Below are positions 7,865 to 16,252 of a stretch of 64,000 bases of DNA, in pieces. Within the stretch, counting starts at the first letter, position 1. Every line of letters starts with the position of its first letter. Origin of the DNA: Streptomyces smaragdinus (GTDB taxonomy: Bacteria > Actinomycetota > Actinomycetes > Streptomycetales > Streptomycetaceae). The stretch is from positions 33,687 through 97,686 of the forward strand of contig NZ_WEGJ01000025.1 in assembly GCF_009604385.1 (NCBI RefSeq). Direction: 5' to 3'. Below the pieces are notes generated by a model that was not told where the DNA came from, searched no databases, and worked only from the letters and a program-made list of their open reading frames with translations. The position numbers and the translations under genes are program-made.

Positions 7865-8763
7865 GCGGGCACCCCCGGCGGCGGGGCCAGGTCGGCGGCG
7901 GTGGCGAGGACCCGGGCGGCGTAGTCGTGACCCCGGCGCAGGGCGTCGGCGGCGGGGCGGCCGGTGAGGGTCGCGTCGAGGTAGCCGGCGGCGAACGCGT
8001 CCCCGGCGCCCACGTACGCGACGACGTCCACCTCGTGGGCGGCGACATGGGTGACGCCGCGCGCGGTGAGCGCCGTCGCCCCGTCGGCGCCCTGCTTGAC
8101 GACCACCGTGGCGGGACCGGGGAGGGCGGCGCGGATGTCCTCGGGGCGGGCGGTGCCCCACAGGGCGGCGGCCTCGTCGGCGCCGACGAACACCAGGTCG
8201 GCGCCCCGCGCCAGCTCCGCCAGGACGGGGCCGGCCTCCTCCGCGGGCCACAGGGCGGGGCGGTGGTTGACGTCGAAGGAGACCAGGGGGCGGCCGGGGC
8301 GGCGGACGGTGAGCTCGCGGGCGAGGGCGAGGCAGGTCGGGGAGAGGGCGGGGGTGATCCCGGTGAGGTGCAGGACGCGGGACGGGGGAAGCTCGGCGCC
8401 GGGGGCCAGGGCGGAGGCAGCGGAGCCGCGGCGGTAGTAGGCGACCTCGGCGGGGGCGCCTTCCGCGTGGGCCCGTTCGGCGGCGGTACGGAAGTACACC
8501 CCCGTCGGGCGGTCGGGGTCGCGTACGACGTACGAGACGTCCACGCCGTACGCGGCGACGGCGTCCCGTACGAAGTCACCGAAACCGTCGCCCCCCAGCC
8601 GGCTCACCCACGCCGTCCGGTGCCCGGCGGCGGCCAGCGCGCAGGCCACGTTCGACTCGGCGCCCCCCAGCCCCCGGGTGAACCCCGCGACGCCGCTGAG
8701 GGGGCCGTCGTCGGTGGGGGCGAAGGCGGCCATCGTTTCGCCGAGGCACACCGCGTCGTACAT
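7861..8763 (-). CDS. PfkB family carbohydrate kinase (2-keto-3-deoxygluconate kinase-like)
   Basis: A 300-residue ribokinase-fold kinase. It opens with CLGETMAAFAP, contains the first PfkB signature region (GGAESNVACALAAAG) and ends with the catalytic signature VGAGDAFAAGYLDA, where the Asp of GAGDAF is the base. Closest pattern is KdgK (2-keto-3-deoxygluconate kinase). The ATG has GGGAG 5 nt upstream. Why a sugar-acid kinase sits with D-amino-acid genes is unclear; in several actinobacteria the two occur together. The substrate assignment is inference. Confidence 0.8.
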   Translation of the reverse strand: MYDAVCLGETMAAFAPTDDGPLSGVAGFTRGLGGAESNVACALAAAGHRTAWVSRLGGDGFGDFVRDAVAAYGVDVSYVVRDPDRPTGVYFRTAAERAHAEGAPAEVAYYRRGSAASALAPGAELPPSRVLHLTGITPALSPTCLALARELTVRRPGRPLVSFDVNHRPALWPAEEAGPVLAELARGADLVFVGADEAAALWGTARPEDIRAALPGPATVVVKQGADGATALTARGVTHVAAHEVDVVAYVGAGDAFAAGYLDATLTGRPAADALRRGHDYAARVLATAADLAPPPGVPA

Positions 8764-8793
8764 CGTCGCTCCCGCCTCGTGATTGACCTGTCG

Positions 8794-8825
8794 TATCGCG
8801 GGATGTTAGACAGCATTTCGCGATA
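8794..8825. promoter_or_regulatory. Inverted repeat in the divergent kinase/deaminase promoter
   Basis: TATCGCG (8794-8800) and CGCGATA (8819-8825) form a perfect dyad separated by 18 bp, immediately upstream of the kinase start. Candidate operator for the IclR protein encoded next door. Confidence 0.5.
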
Positions 8826-8828
8826 GAC

Positions 8829-8857
8829 GCAACGCGCATTGCACCCTGTGCAACGCG
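8829..8857. promoter_or_regulatory. Palindrome TTGCAC-N3-GTGCAA with flanking direct repeats
   Basis: A perfect palindrome TTGCAC-CCT-GTGCAA (8839-8853) overlaps two direct copies of GCAACGCG (8829-8836 and 8850-8857) that are 21 bp apart, two helical turns. It ends 18 bp before the ATG of the D-serine-dehydratase-like gene. This is a strong candidate IclR-family operator for the plus-strand arm. Confidence 0.55.
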
Positions 8858-8875
8858 AGCGAGCCGGGAGGGCGC

Positions 8876-10129
8876 ATGCCGCAGCAGGCCGACGAGGTCA
8901 TCGACCACCGCTTCAAGGGCCTGCCGCCGGACGCGGAGGGGCTGACCGTCGGGGAACTCGCCGCCGAGCGCCGTTCGCTGTTCACCGGAGGCTTCACGAC
9001 CCCGGTGCTCACCCTGTCCGCCGGCGCGCTGGAGCACAACCTCCGCGCACTGGCCGCCTTCTGCACCGCGCACGGGCTGGCCTTCGCGCCCCACGGCAAA
9101 ACGTCCATGGCCCCGCAGCTCTTCCACCGCCAGCTCGAGCACGGCGCCTGGGGCATCACCGTCGCCGTCCCGCACCAGCTGCGGGTGGCGTACGCGCACG
9201 GCGTCAAGCGGATCTTCCTGGCGAACGAGCTGGTCGACGCGGCGGCCCTGCGCTGGCTGAGCGCCCGCCTCGCGGCCGACCCCGGCCTGCGGGTGATCTG
9301 CTACGCCGACTCCGTCGAGGGCGTCCGCCTGATGGACGCCGCCCTCGCGGGCGCCCCCCGCCCGCTGGACGTCGTCGTCGAGCTCGGCGGCGGCCCCGGC
9401 GCCCGTACCGGCGCCCGCACGGAGGACACCTGCCGCGCGGTGGCGGACGCCGTCGCCGCCTCGGCGGTGCTGCGGCTGGCGGGGGTCGCCGGCTACGAGG
9501 CGGAGGTCCCCACCGGCGACGAGGCGGGCGTACGGGCGTGGCTGACGCGGCTGCTCGCGCTGGCGGAGGAGTTCGACGAGGGGGGCCGCTTCGACGGCCT
9601 GGACGAGATCGTGGTGAGCGCGGGGGGCAGCGCCTGGTTCGACGCGGTGGCGGACGCCTTCGCCGGGCTGCCGGAGCTGTCGCGGCCGGTGCTGAAGCTG
9701 CTGCGGTCCGGGGCGTACGTCAGCCACGACGACGTGCACTACCGCCGCATCACCCCGTTCAACCGCATCCCCGCGGAGGGCAGCCTGGAGCCGGCGTTCC
9801 GGATCTGGACGCAGGTCGTCTCGCGCCCCGAGCCCGGGCAGGCGTTCGTCAACGCCGGCAAGCGGGACATGGCGTACGACCTGGACCTCCCGGTCCCGCT
9901 GACGGTCCGCGCGGCGGACGGGACGGTGCGCGAGGCGGCCGGGATCACCGTGCGCAAGCTGTCCGACCAGCACGCCTGGCTGGACGTGGCGGACGGTACG
10001 GAGCTGCGCGTCGGCGAGTGGGTGTCCCTCGGGATGTCGCACCCGTGCACGATCTTCGAGAAGTGGCCGCTGATCCCCCAGGTCGACGCCGACGGCACGG
10101 TCACCGACTACATCCGGACGTACTTCTGA
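8876..10129 (+). CDS. D-serine/D-threonine dehydratase-like PLP enzyme (fold type III, DSD family)
   Basis: A 417-residue enzyme. The N-terminal alanine racemase-like barrel contains HGKTSMAPQLF with the PLP lysine, and the C-terminal D-serine dehydratase-like domain has His (QHAWLD) and Cys (SHPCTIF) placed to bind the zinc used by DSD1-type enzymes. Members deaminate D-serine or other D-amino acids via beta-elimination. The ATG follows GGGAGGGC. Its stop overlaps the start of the deacylase gene as TGATG, so the products act together: deacylase frees the D-amino acid, this enzyme deaminates it, and RidA from the divergent operon can hydrolyse the imine. Exact substrate is not known. Confidence 0.85.
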   Translation: MPQQADEVIDHRFKGLPPDAEGLTVGELAAERRSLFTGGFTTPVLTLSAGALEHNLRALAAFCTAHGLAFAPHGKTSMAPQLFHRQLEHGAWGITVAVPHQLRVAYAHGVKRIFLANELVDAAALRWLSARLAADPGLRVICYADSVEGVRLMDAALAGAPRPLDVVVELGGGPGARTGARTEDTCRAVADAVAASAVLRLAGVAGYEAEVPTGDEAGVRAWLTRLLALAEEFDEGGRFDGLDEIVVSAGGSAWFDAVADAFAGLPELSRPVLKLLRSGAYVSHDDVHYRRITPFNRIPAEGSLEPAFRIWTQVVSRPEPGQAFVNAGKRDMAYDLDLPVPLTVRAADGTVREAAGITVRKLSDQHAWLDVADGTELRVGEWVSLGMSHPCTIFEKWPLIPQVDADGTVTDYIRTYF

Positions 10130-11688
10130 TGTCCCTCGTGATCCGGGGCGCCACCCTCGTCGACGGCACCGGCGCCCCCGCCCGCCGCGCCGACGTCGAG
10201 ATCCGCGGCGGCCGGATCACGGCGGTCGCCGACCGGCTCACCGGCGCCCGCGAGCTGGACGCGACGGGCCTCGTGCTGGCCCCCGGGTTCATCGACATGC
10301 ACGCCCACAGCGACCTCGCCGTACTGCGCGACCCCGCGCACACCGCGAAGGCCGCGCAGGGCGTCACGCTGGAGGTCCTGGGCCAGGACGGCCTGTCGTA
10401 CGCCCCCGTCGACGACCGCACCCTGGCCGAGGTCCGCAGCCAGATCGCCGGCTGGAACGGCGACGGGGCGGACGTCGACTTCGACTGGCGCACCGTCGGC
10501 GGCTACCTCGACCGCCTCGACCGCCAGGGCCTCGCCCTGAACGCCGCCTACCTCGTCCCCCAGGGCAGCGTGCGGATGCTCGCCGTCGGCTGGGACGACC
10601 GCCCGGCGACGGACGCCGAGCTGGCGCGGATGAAGGACCTCGTCGCACAGGGCCTCGCGGAGGGCGCCGTCGGGATGTCGTCGGGGCTGACGTACACGCC
10701 CGGGATGTACGCCCCGACGGCCGAGCTCGCCGAGCTGTGCCGGGTCGTGGCCGCGTACGACGGCTACTACTGCCCCCACCACCGCTCGTACGGGGCGGGC
10801 GCCCTCGAGGCGTACGCCGAGATGATCGCCCTCGCCCGCGACGCGGGCTGCGCCCTGCACCTGGCGCACGCCACGATGAACTTCGGCGTCAACGAGGGCC
10901 GCGCCGGCGAGCTGCTCACCCTCCTGGACGACGCCCTCGCCACCGGCGTGGACGTCACCCTCGACACGTACCCCTACCTCGCCGGCTCCACGACCCTCGC
11001 CGCGCTGCTGCCGAGCTGGGCGACGGAGGGCGGCCCGGCGGCGACGCTGGCGCGGCTGCGGGACCCGGGGGCGGTGGAGCGGATCCGCGAGGCGGTGGAG
11101 GTCGACGGGTCGGACGGGTCGCACGGCGTGCCCATGGACTGGTCGACGATCGAGATCGCCGGCACCGCCGCCCCCGCCCTCGCCGGCTGGACGGGCCGCC
11201 GGGTGCCGGACTTCGAGGCGTTCCGCCGGCTGCTGCTGGACGACGCCCTGGCCACGACGATCCTCCAGCACGTGGGGCACGAGGAGAACGTCCGCGCGAT
11301 CATGCGCCACCGCGGCCACACCGGCGGCAGCGACGGCATCCTGCACGGCGCGAAGCCGCACCCCCGGGCGTACGGCACTTTCCCGCACTACCTCGGCCAC
11401 TACGTGCGCGACCTGGGCGTCCTCACCCTGGAGGACTGCGTCCACCACCTCACGGCCCGCCCCGCCGCCCGCCTGCGCCTGCCGGACCGCGGCCTGGTCC
11501 GCGAGGGCTACCGCGCCGACCTGGTGCTCTTCGACCCGGGGACGGTCGCCGCGGGCGCCACGTACGACGATCCCCGCCGGCTCCCGACGGGCATCCCGCA
11601 CGTACTGGTCGACGGCGAGTTCGTGATCCGCGACGGCGTGCGCACCAGCGCCCTGCCGGGCCGGGCGGTGCGGCGTACGGGCACGTGA
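10129..11688 (+). CDS. N-acyl-D-amino-acid deacylase (D-aminoacylase, amidohydrolase superfamily)
   Basis: A 519-residue metal-dependent hydrolase. The N-terminal beta-sandwich leads into the barrel with the metal-binding HAHSD motif (FIDMHAHSDLAV). Further family features are the GMSSGLTYTPG segment, the HHRSYG and LHLAHATMN histidines, the DTYPYLAGSTTL segment, and the C-terminal RADLVLFDP motif. It removes the acyl group from N-acyl-D-amino acids. The ATG shares one base with the stop of the preceding dehydratase gene, proving a two-gene operon. Confidence 0.92.
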   Translation: MSLVIRGATLVDGTGAPARRADVEIRGGRITAVADRLTGARELDATGLVLAPGFIDMHAHSDLAVLRDPAHTAKAAQGVTLEVLGQDGLSYAPVDDRTLAEVRSQIAGWNGDGADVDFDWRTVGGYLDRLDRQGLALNAAYLVPQGSVRMLAVGWDDRPATDAELARMKDLVAQGLAEGAVGMSSGLTYTPGMYAPTAELAELCRVVAAYDGYYCPHHRSYGAGALEAYAEMIALARDAGCALHLAHATMNFGVNEGRAGELLTLLDDALATGVDVTLDTYPYLAGSTTLAALLPSWATEGGPAATLARLRDPGAVERIREAVEVDGSDGSHGVPMDWSTIEIAGTAAPALAGWTGRRVPDFEAFRRLLLDDALATTILQHVGHEENVRAIMRHRGHTGGSDGILHGAKPHPRAYGTFPHYLGHYVRDLGVLTLEDCVHHLTARPAARLRLPDRGLVREGYRADLVLFDPGTVAAGATYDDPRRLPTGIPHVLVDGEFVIRDGVRTSALPGRAVRRTGT

Positions 11689-11737
11689 CCTGCCCCTCAC
11701 TATGGATTATCCGGAGGCGACCGCCCATAGCTGCCCG

Positions 11738-11743
11738 TAAGGT
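11738..11743 (+). promoter_or_regulatory. Leaderless -10 element of the aminotransferase gene
   Basis: TAAGGT ends 6 nt before the ATG at 11750, and no ribosome-binding site is present. Confidence 0.5.
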
Positions 11744-11749
11744 GACGTC

Positions 11750-12961
11750 ATGCCACAGGTGATCCAGTCAACCAAGCTCGCGAACGTCTGCTACGAGATC
11801 CGGGGTCCGGTTCTCGAGGAGGCCACGCGGCTGGAGGCAGCAGGTCACCGCATCCTCAAGCTGAACATCGGCAACCCCGCGCCGTTCGGCTTCGAGTGCC
11901 CCCCGGAGATCCTCGAGGACTTCCTGCGGGCCGCCGGCGACGCGCACGGCTACGGCGACTCCAAGGGCATCCTGCCCGCGCGCCGGGCGGTGATGCAGCA
12001 CTACCAGACCAAGGGTCTGCAGCTGGACGTCGACGACATCTACCTCGGCAACGGCGTCTCCGAGCTGATCCAGATGTCGATGCAGGCGCTGCTCAACGAC
12101 GGCGACGAGGTCCTCGTCCCCGCCCCGGACTACCCGCTGTGGACGGCGTCCGTCTCGCTGGCCGGCGGTACGGCGGTGCACTACCGCTGCGACGAGGGCG
12201 CCGACTGGATGCCGGACCTCGCGGACCTGGAGCGGAAGATCACGGACCGCACCAAGGCGCTCGTGATCATCAACCCGAACAACCCGACCGGCGCCGTCTA
12301 CACCAACGAGATGCTGCTGGCCCTCACGGACATCGCCCGCCGGCACAATCTGGTGGTCTGCTCCGACGAGATCTACGACAAGATCCTCTACGACGACGCC
12401 ACCCACACCCCGACCGGCGTGATCGCCCCCGACCTGCTGGTCCTCACGTTCAACGGACTGTCGAAGGCGTACCGCATCGCCGGCTACCGGGCGGGCTGGA
12501 TGGCGCTGTCGGGCCCCAAGGACCACGCCCGCTCGTACATCGAGGGCCTGACGATCCTCGCGAACATGCGCCTGTGCGCGAACGTCCCCGCCCAGCACGT
12601 GGTCGCCACGGCCCTGGGCGGCCGCCAGTCCATCAAGGACCTGGTCCTCCCCGGCGGCCGGCTGGTCGCCCAGCGCGACGCGGCGTACGAGGCCCTGCAG
12701 GCGATCCCGGGCGTCAGCGTGGTGAAGCCGAAGGGCGCGCTGTACATGTTCCCGCGCCTGGACCCGAAGGTCTACAAGATCAAGGACGACGCCCGCATGG
12801 TCCTCGACCTGCTGCGCAGCGAGAAGATCATGATCGTCCAGGGCACGGGCTTCAACTGGCCGGACCACGACCACTTCCGCATCGTCACGCTCCCCCACAA
12901 GGACGACCTGACGGACGCGATCACGCGGATCGGGACGTTCCTGGAGACGTACAAGCAGTAA
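11750..12961 (+). CDS. alaA: Pyridoxal-phosphate aminotransferase, AlaA-type (alanine transaminase)
   Basis: A 403-residue class I/II aminotransferase. Recognisable are KLNIGNPAPFGFE near the N-terminus, the YGDSKGILPARRAVMQHY segment, IINPNNPTGAVY (substrate-binding Asn), SDEIYDKILYDD (PLP-ring Asp/Tyr) and NGLSKAYRIAGYRAGWM with the Schiff-base lysine. The pattern matches actinobacterial AlaA/AspC-like glutamate-pyruvate aminotransferases. There is no Shine-Dalgarno, consistent with the TAAGGT element 6 nt upstream and a leaderless transcript. It is a single-gene unit; downstream is a copy of the intergenic repeat family. Confidence 0.88.
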   Translation: MPQVIQSTKLANVCYEIRGPVLEEATRLEAAGHRILKLNIGNPAPFGFECPPEILEDFLRAAGDAHGYGDSKGILPARRAVMQHYQTKGLQLDVDDIYLGNGVSELIQMSMQALLNDGDEVLVPAPDYPLWTASVSLAGGTAVHYRCDEGADWMPDLADLERKITDRTKALVIINPNNPTGAVYTNEMLLALTDIARRHNLVVCSDEIYDKILYDDATHTPTGVIAPDLLVLTFNGLSKAYRIAGYRAGWMALSGPKDHARSYIEGLTILANMRLCANVPAQHVVATALGGRQSIKDLVLPGGRLVAQRDAAYEALQAIPGVSVVKPKGALYMFPRLDPKVYKIKDDARMVLDLLRSEKIMIVQGTGFNWPDHDHFRIVTLPHKDDLTDAITRIGTFLETYKQ

Positions 12962-12993
12962 CCCTCGAGCCGGCCGGACCCACCCTCCGCACG

Positions 12994-13050
12994 GAAACGG
13001 GCGGCCGCGGGTGGGCAACTCCCCGCGCCGAAGGCGCGGGCGGCCGGCGG
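12994..13050 (+). repeat. Solo copy of the GC-rich interspersed repeat family
   Basis: Starts GAAACGGGCGGCCGCGGG, then GGGCAAC, then a hairpin CCCGCGCC-GAA-GGCGCGGG, then GCCGGCGG. The same arrangement occurs three times at 51295-51640 and in inverted orientation at 63812-63874. It fills the gap between the aminotransferase and the next gene; the hairpin could act as a terminator for the former. Confidence 0.7.
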
Positions 13051-13140
13051 AGCCGAAAGCGACACGACTGCGACATCGAAGCAACCGACCGTTCACCCAC
13101 GAACCCGGGGAATGACGAGTTCCGGGAGCACCCTGCTCCC

Positions 13141-14223
13141 GTGAAACGCATCCTGGGCATAGTCCTCGCGGTGCTGCTGACAGCCGGCGTGGCAGCCGCC
13201 GTCATCGCAGGCCGCGACAGCAAGGACACCGGCACGGCAACGACGACCGTGCGCGGAGTGATCGGGTCGGAGAAGGCCGAGTTCTTCGAGGACCCCGACG
13301 TGGTGAAGGCGCTGGCCGCCAAGGGCCTCACCGTACGCGTGGAGACCGCGGGTTCGTGGGACATGCGCGACCTCCCGCTGGACGAGTACGACTTCGCGTT
13401 CCCCTCCAGCGCCGCCCCCGCCGACGAGCTCCGCCACTGGACGAAGATCCGCGGCGGTCCCGTACGGCCCTTCTACTCCCCCCTCGTCGTCGTGGCCCAC
13501 ACGTCCGCCGCCGAGATCCTGGCCCGCAACGGACTGGCCACCCTCGGCGGCGACAGACACACCACCGGCACGCTGAAGATGGACGCCTATCTGCGCGCCG
13601 CCGAGAAGGACACGACCTGGCAGCAGCTCAAGGGCGTCGAGGGCCATCAGGAGCTCTCCGGCACGCTGTTCGTCACCAGCACCGACCCGCTCAGCTCCAA
13701 CTCGGGTGCCCTCTATCTCGCCGCCGCCTCGTACGTCGCCAACGGCGACACGGTCGTCGCCGACCCGGCGGGTATCAGAAGGACGCAGGGTCTGCTGCGC
13801 AAGCTGGTCCAGGTGCAGGGCGCCCAGCAGTCGAGCTCCGACGGCCCGTTCCGCGACTTCACCAGCGGCGTCGGCAACCCCCTCGTCCTCGTGTACGAGC
13901 AGCAGGTCGCCTCGCTCCTCCTCGCGAAAACGGACCCCGGTGAACTGACGGTCCTCTACCCGGACACCACGGTCTCCAGCGACCACACCCTCGTCCCCGT
14001 CACCGAGGGCGGCCGCGAGCTCGGCGAAGCGCTGCGCACCGACGCCCGACTGCGCGAGCTCGCCGTCAGGCACGGCTTCCGCCCGGCGGGCGCGGCGCCC
14101 GAGTTCACCGCGGCGACCGCCCCGTACGCCGACTACCTCAACCAGAAGCTCACCGGCGTCCGCCAGGCGCCCGTACCCACGGCCGACGTGCTGAACGAGA
14201 TGGCCGAACGGGCCCGCGGGTGA
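13141..14223 (+). CDS. Membrane-anchored substrate-binding-like protein
   Basis: A 360-residue exported protein starting MKRILGIVLAVLLTAGVAAAVIAGRD, with one uncleaved signal anchor (about 5-22). The rest resembles the periplasmic-binding-protein fold of extracellular solute-binding proteins: GVIGSEKAEFFEDPDVVKAL, SSAAPADELRHW, STDPLSSNSGALYLA, and a final YADYLNQKL. The Ser-Asn-Ser-Gly segment is shared with the VWA lipoprotein downstream (DPLRSNSGYSAL), so the two are related. The GTG start begins where hydrophobicity begins. Its stop overlaps the next reading frame as GTGA. No transporter genes are present, so a transport role is doubtful. Confidence 0.7.
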   Translation: MKRILGIVLAVLLTAGVAAAVIAGRDSKDTGTATTTVRGVIGSEKAEFFEDPDVVKALAAKGLTVRVETAGSWDMRDLPLDEYDFAFPSSAAPADELRHWTKIRGGPVRPFYSPLVVVAHTSAAEILARNGLATLGGDRHTTGTLKMDAYLRAAEKDTTWQQLKGVEGHQELSGTLFVTSTDPLSSNSGALYLAAASYVANGDTVVADPAGIRRTQGLLRKLVQVQGAQQSSSDGPFRDFTSGVGNPLVLVYEQQVASLLLAKTDPGELTVLYPDTTVSSDHTLVPVTEGGRELGEALRTDARLRELAVRHGFRPAGAAPEFTAATAPYADYLNQKLTGVRQAPVPTADVLNEMAERARG

Positions 14224-14432
14224 CCGGCTCGCAGGGGGAGACGCACACCGTGACCGAGAACGAATACGCCCCGCCCGTCCCCGCCGGGAAGGCGTCGGGG
14301 CCGGTGCCGCTGGACGCCCGACGCGATCGACACCTGCCGGGCGCAGGCCACCGAATGACGGACAGGCTTCACGCGGCGAGCGCCCGTCCGGCGCGCAGCC
14401 GCGGGGCGCTGGAAGGGGGCGGACTGCCGTGA
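14220..14432 (+). pseudogene. Probable remnant of a toxic-anion-resistance (TelA-like) gene
   Basis: A 70-codon frame with no coherent fold lies between two genes and overlaps both (GTGA at each end). A better start is the GTG at 14250, behind GGGGGAGA. The first about 22 codons (TENEYAPPVPAGKASGPVPLD) resemble the Pro/Ala-rich N-terminus of TelA proteins. In the next frame, 14317-14355 encodes PDAIDTCRAQATE, which resembles the helical C-terminus of TelA (typically LDAIDTYRAQA). In related streptomycetes I recall a full telA between these same two neighbours. An internal deletion that kept both gene junctions explains this. Alternative: a short genuine linker ORF. The TelA assignment is inference. 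Confidence 0.45.
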
Positions 14433-15994
14433 GGCTCAGACTGATCGCCGTACTGCTGGCGTGCGCGGCGCTCGGCGCGTGCACGGGCGGGGGCGACGAA
14501 GAGGACCGCGCTGTCACCGGCGGCACCGTCCGCATCCTCGCGTCCAGTGAGCTCGCCGACATGGAGCCCGTGCTGGCGGCCGCCCGCGAGGCGACGGGCA
14601 TCACCGTCGAGGCCACCTACAGCGGCACCCTCGACGCGGTGGAGACCGTCGCGGAGGGGAAGGCGGACGGCCGTTACGACGCGGTGTGGCTCGCGTCCGG
14701 CGGGCAGCTGCGGCTGCGTCCGGACGTCGCGCGCAAGGTGGTGTCGCAGACCCCCGTGATGGCGTCCCCCGTCGCGTTCGGCGTGAGCGCGGAGGCTGCC
14801 GCCCGCCTCGGGTGGACGGACCCCGAGCACACCAGCTGGGCGCAGATCCAGCGGGCGGTCGCGGACGGGAAGCTCACGTACGGGATGACCGATCCGCTGC
14901 GCTCCAACTCCGGCTACTCCGCGCTGATCGCCGTGGCCTCCGCCCTCTCGCACGCCCAGTCGGCGCTCACCGACGCGGACGTCCAGCGGGCGACGCCCGG
15001 ACTGACGGAGTTCTTCGCCGGGCAGTCGCTCACCTCCGGGTCGTCCGGCTGGCTGGCGGACGCCTATCTGCACCAGGGCACGGCGGAGGCCCTGATCAAC
15101 TACGAGTCGGTGCTGCTTACCCTCAACCGCGACCGCCACACCGACTTCACCGTCATCCGTCCGAGCGACGGCGTCGTCACCGCCGACTACCCCCTGGCCG
15201 CGCTCACCTCCGCCCCGCCGGACGTCCGCGACCGGGTCCGCGCCCTCACCCGCTACCTCCTCGGCGAGGACGCCCAGCGCCTGATCACCGAACGCACCCT
15301 GCGCCGCCCGGTGACGGCGTCCGTCGACCCCGCGGAACCGCTGCCCCCCGGCAAGCGCCGCGAGCTGCCCTACCCCGGCTCGCGGTCGGTGTCCGACGCA
15401 CTGCTCGCCTCGTACGAGCACAAGCTCCGCCGCCCCGCCCGCACCGTGTACGTGCTCGACACCTCGGGCTCGATGAAGGGCGACCGGCTGCGCGACCTGA
15501 AGGCGGCGCTGACGGAGCTCACCGGCGGCGGACGGCGGTTCCGGGACCGGGAGGAGGTCACGCTGATGCCGTTCGGCTCGGCGGTGAAGTCCACGCGTAC
15601 CCACACCGTGCGTCCGGGCGCGCCGGACGCCGCGCTCGAGGCCATCCGGGCGGACGTCGATGCGCTGGCCGCCGAGGGGGACACCGCGATCTTCTCCAGC
15701 CTCGAGGCGGCGTACGGGTATCTGGCGGAGGCGGCGGACGACACCCCGTATCTGACGACGATCGTGCTGATGACCGACGGCGAGAACACCGCGGGAAGCA
15801 GCGCGGAGGGCTTCCGCGGCTTCTACGAGGCCCTTCCCCGCGAGCGGCGGGCCACACCGGTCTTCCCGATCGTCTTCGGCGACTCCGACCGCTCGCAGCT
15901 CGCCGGGATCGCGGAACTCACCGGCGGACGGCTGTTCGACGCGACCGAGGGTCCGCTCGACGCGGCGTTCGAGGAGATACGTGGCTATCAGTGA
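14429..15994 (+). CDS. Lipoprotein with substrate-binding and von Willebrand A domains
   Basis: A 521-residue lipoprotein. The signal peptide ends in the lipobox LGAC. Residues about 30-310 form a solute-binding-protein-like module (VRILASSELADMEPVL, ATYSGTLDAVETV, DPLRSNSGYSAL). Residues about 335-520 form a VWA domain with an intact MIDAS motif DTSGSMKG, plus MTDGENT as a second metal-site element. VWA-SBP proteins are widespread in actinobacteria next to telA and act at the outer face of the membrane; their ligand is unknown. The GTG start overlaps the preceding frame's stop, and a further small frame begins inside its 3' end with a strong ribosome site. Confidence 0.85.
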   Translation: MRLRLIAVLLACAALGACTGGGDEEDRAVTGGTVRILASSELADMEPVLAAAREATGITVEATYSGTLDAVETVAEGKADGRYDAVWLASGGQLRLRPDVARKVVSQTPVMASPVAFGVSAEAAARLGWTDPEHTSWAQIQRAVADGKLTYGMTDPLRSNSGYSALIAVASALSHAQSALTDADVQRATPGLTEFFAGQSLTSGSSGWLADAYLHQGTAEALINYESVLLTLNRDRHTDFTVIRPSDGVVTADYPLAALTSAPPDVRDRVRALTRYLLGEDAQRLITERTLRRPVTASVDPAEPLPPGKRRELPYPGSRSVSDALLASYEHKLRRPARTVYVLDTSGSMKGDRLRDLKAALTELTGGGRRFRDREEVTLMPFGSAVKSTRTHTVRPGAPDAALEAIRADVDALAAEGDTAIFSSLEAAYGYLAEAADDTPYLTTIVLMTDGENTAGSSAEGFRGFYEALPRERRATPVFPIVFGDSDRSQLAGIAELTGGRLFDATEGPLDAAFEEIRGYQ

Positions 15995-16214
15995 GGGTGT
16001 CACGGCGCTCAAGTCGTACGTGGCGTCCCTGACCCCGGCGGCCGTCCCGCGCGAGGAGGACGGCCGCCGTGCCTTCGAGGAGGTCGCGCGGGCCGCGGAG
16101 GCCGCCGCGCGGGCGGCCGTGTTCGTACGGGACGACGACGGCCTGGGCCGCCGGCGGCGGTGGTGCTCCCTGGGGACCTGTGCGGCGCGGGAGACGGCGG
16201 GGTGTCCCGTGTGA
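15981..16214 (+). CDS. Small protein of unknown function, coupled to the VWA lipoprotein
   Basis: A 77-residue frame starting at GTG 15981, 14 bp inside the upstream gene. GAGGAG lies 4 nt before this start, which is hard to explain unless translation really begins here. Residues 1-45 are helical and plausible (AISEGVTALKSYVASLTP, FEEVARAAEAAARAAV). The Arg- and Cys-rich last 25 residues look like out-of-frame sequence, so the gene may be truncated or frameshifted. No family recognised. Confidence 0.4.
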   Translation: MAISEGVTALKSYVASLTPAAVPREEDGRRAFEEVARAAEAAARAAVFVRDDDGLGRRRRWCSLGTCAARETAGCPV

Positions 16215-16252
16215 GATTCGCCCGCGTGCCGTGGATCGGCGAGGATGCGGGG

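Noticed and set aside
6711..8579. Single long protein spanning RidA and upstream sequence
   Set aside because: The ridA ATG overlaps the iclR stop and the upstream part is an antisense-quality translation of iclR and the kinase.
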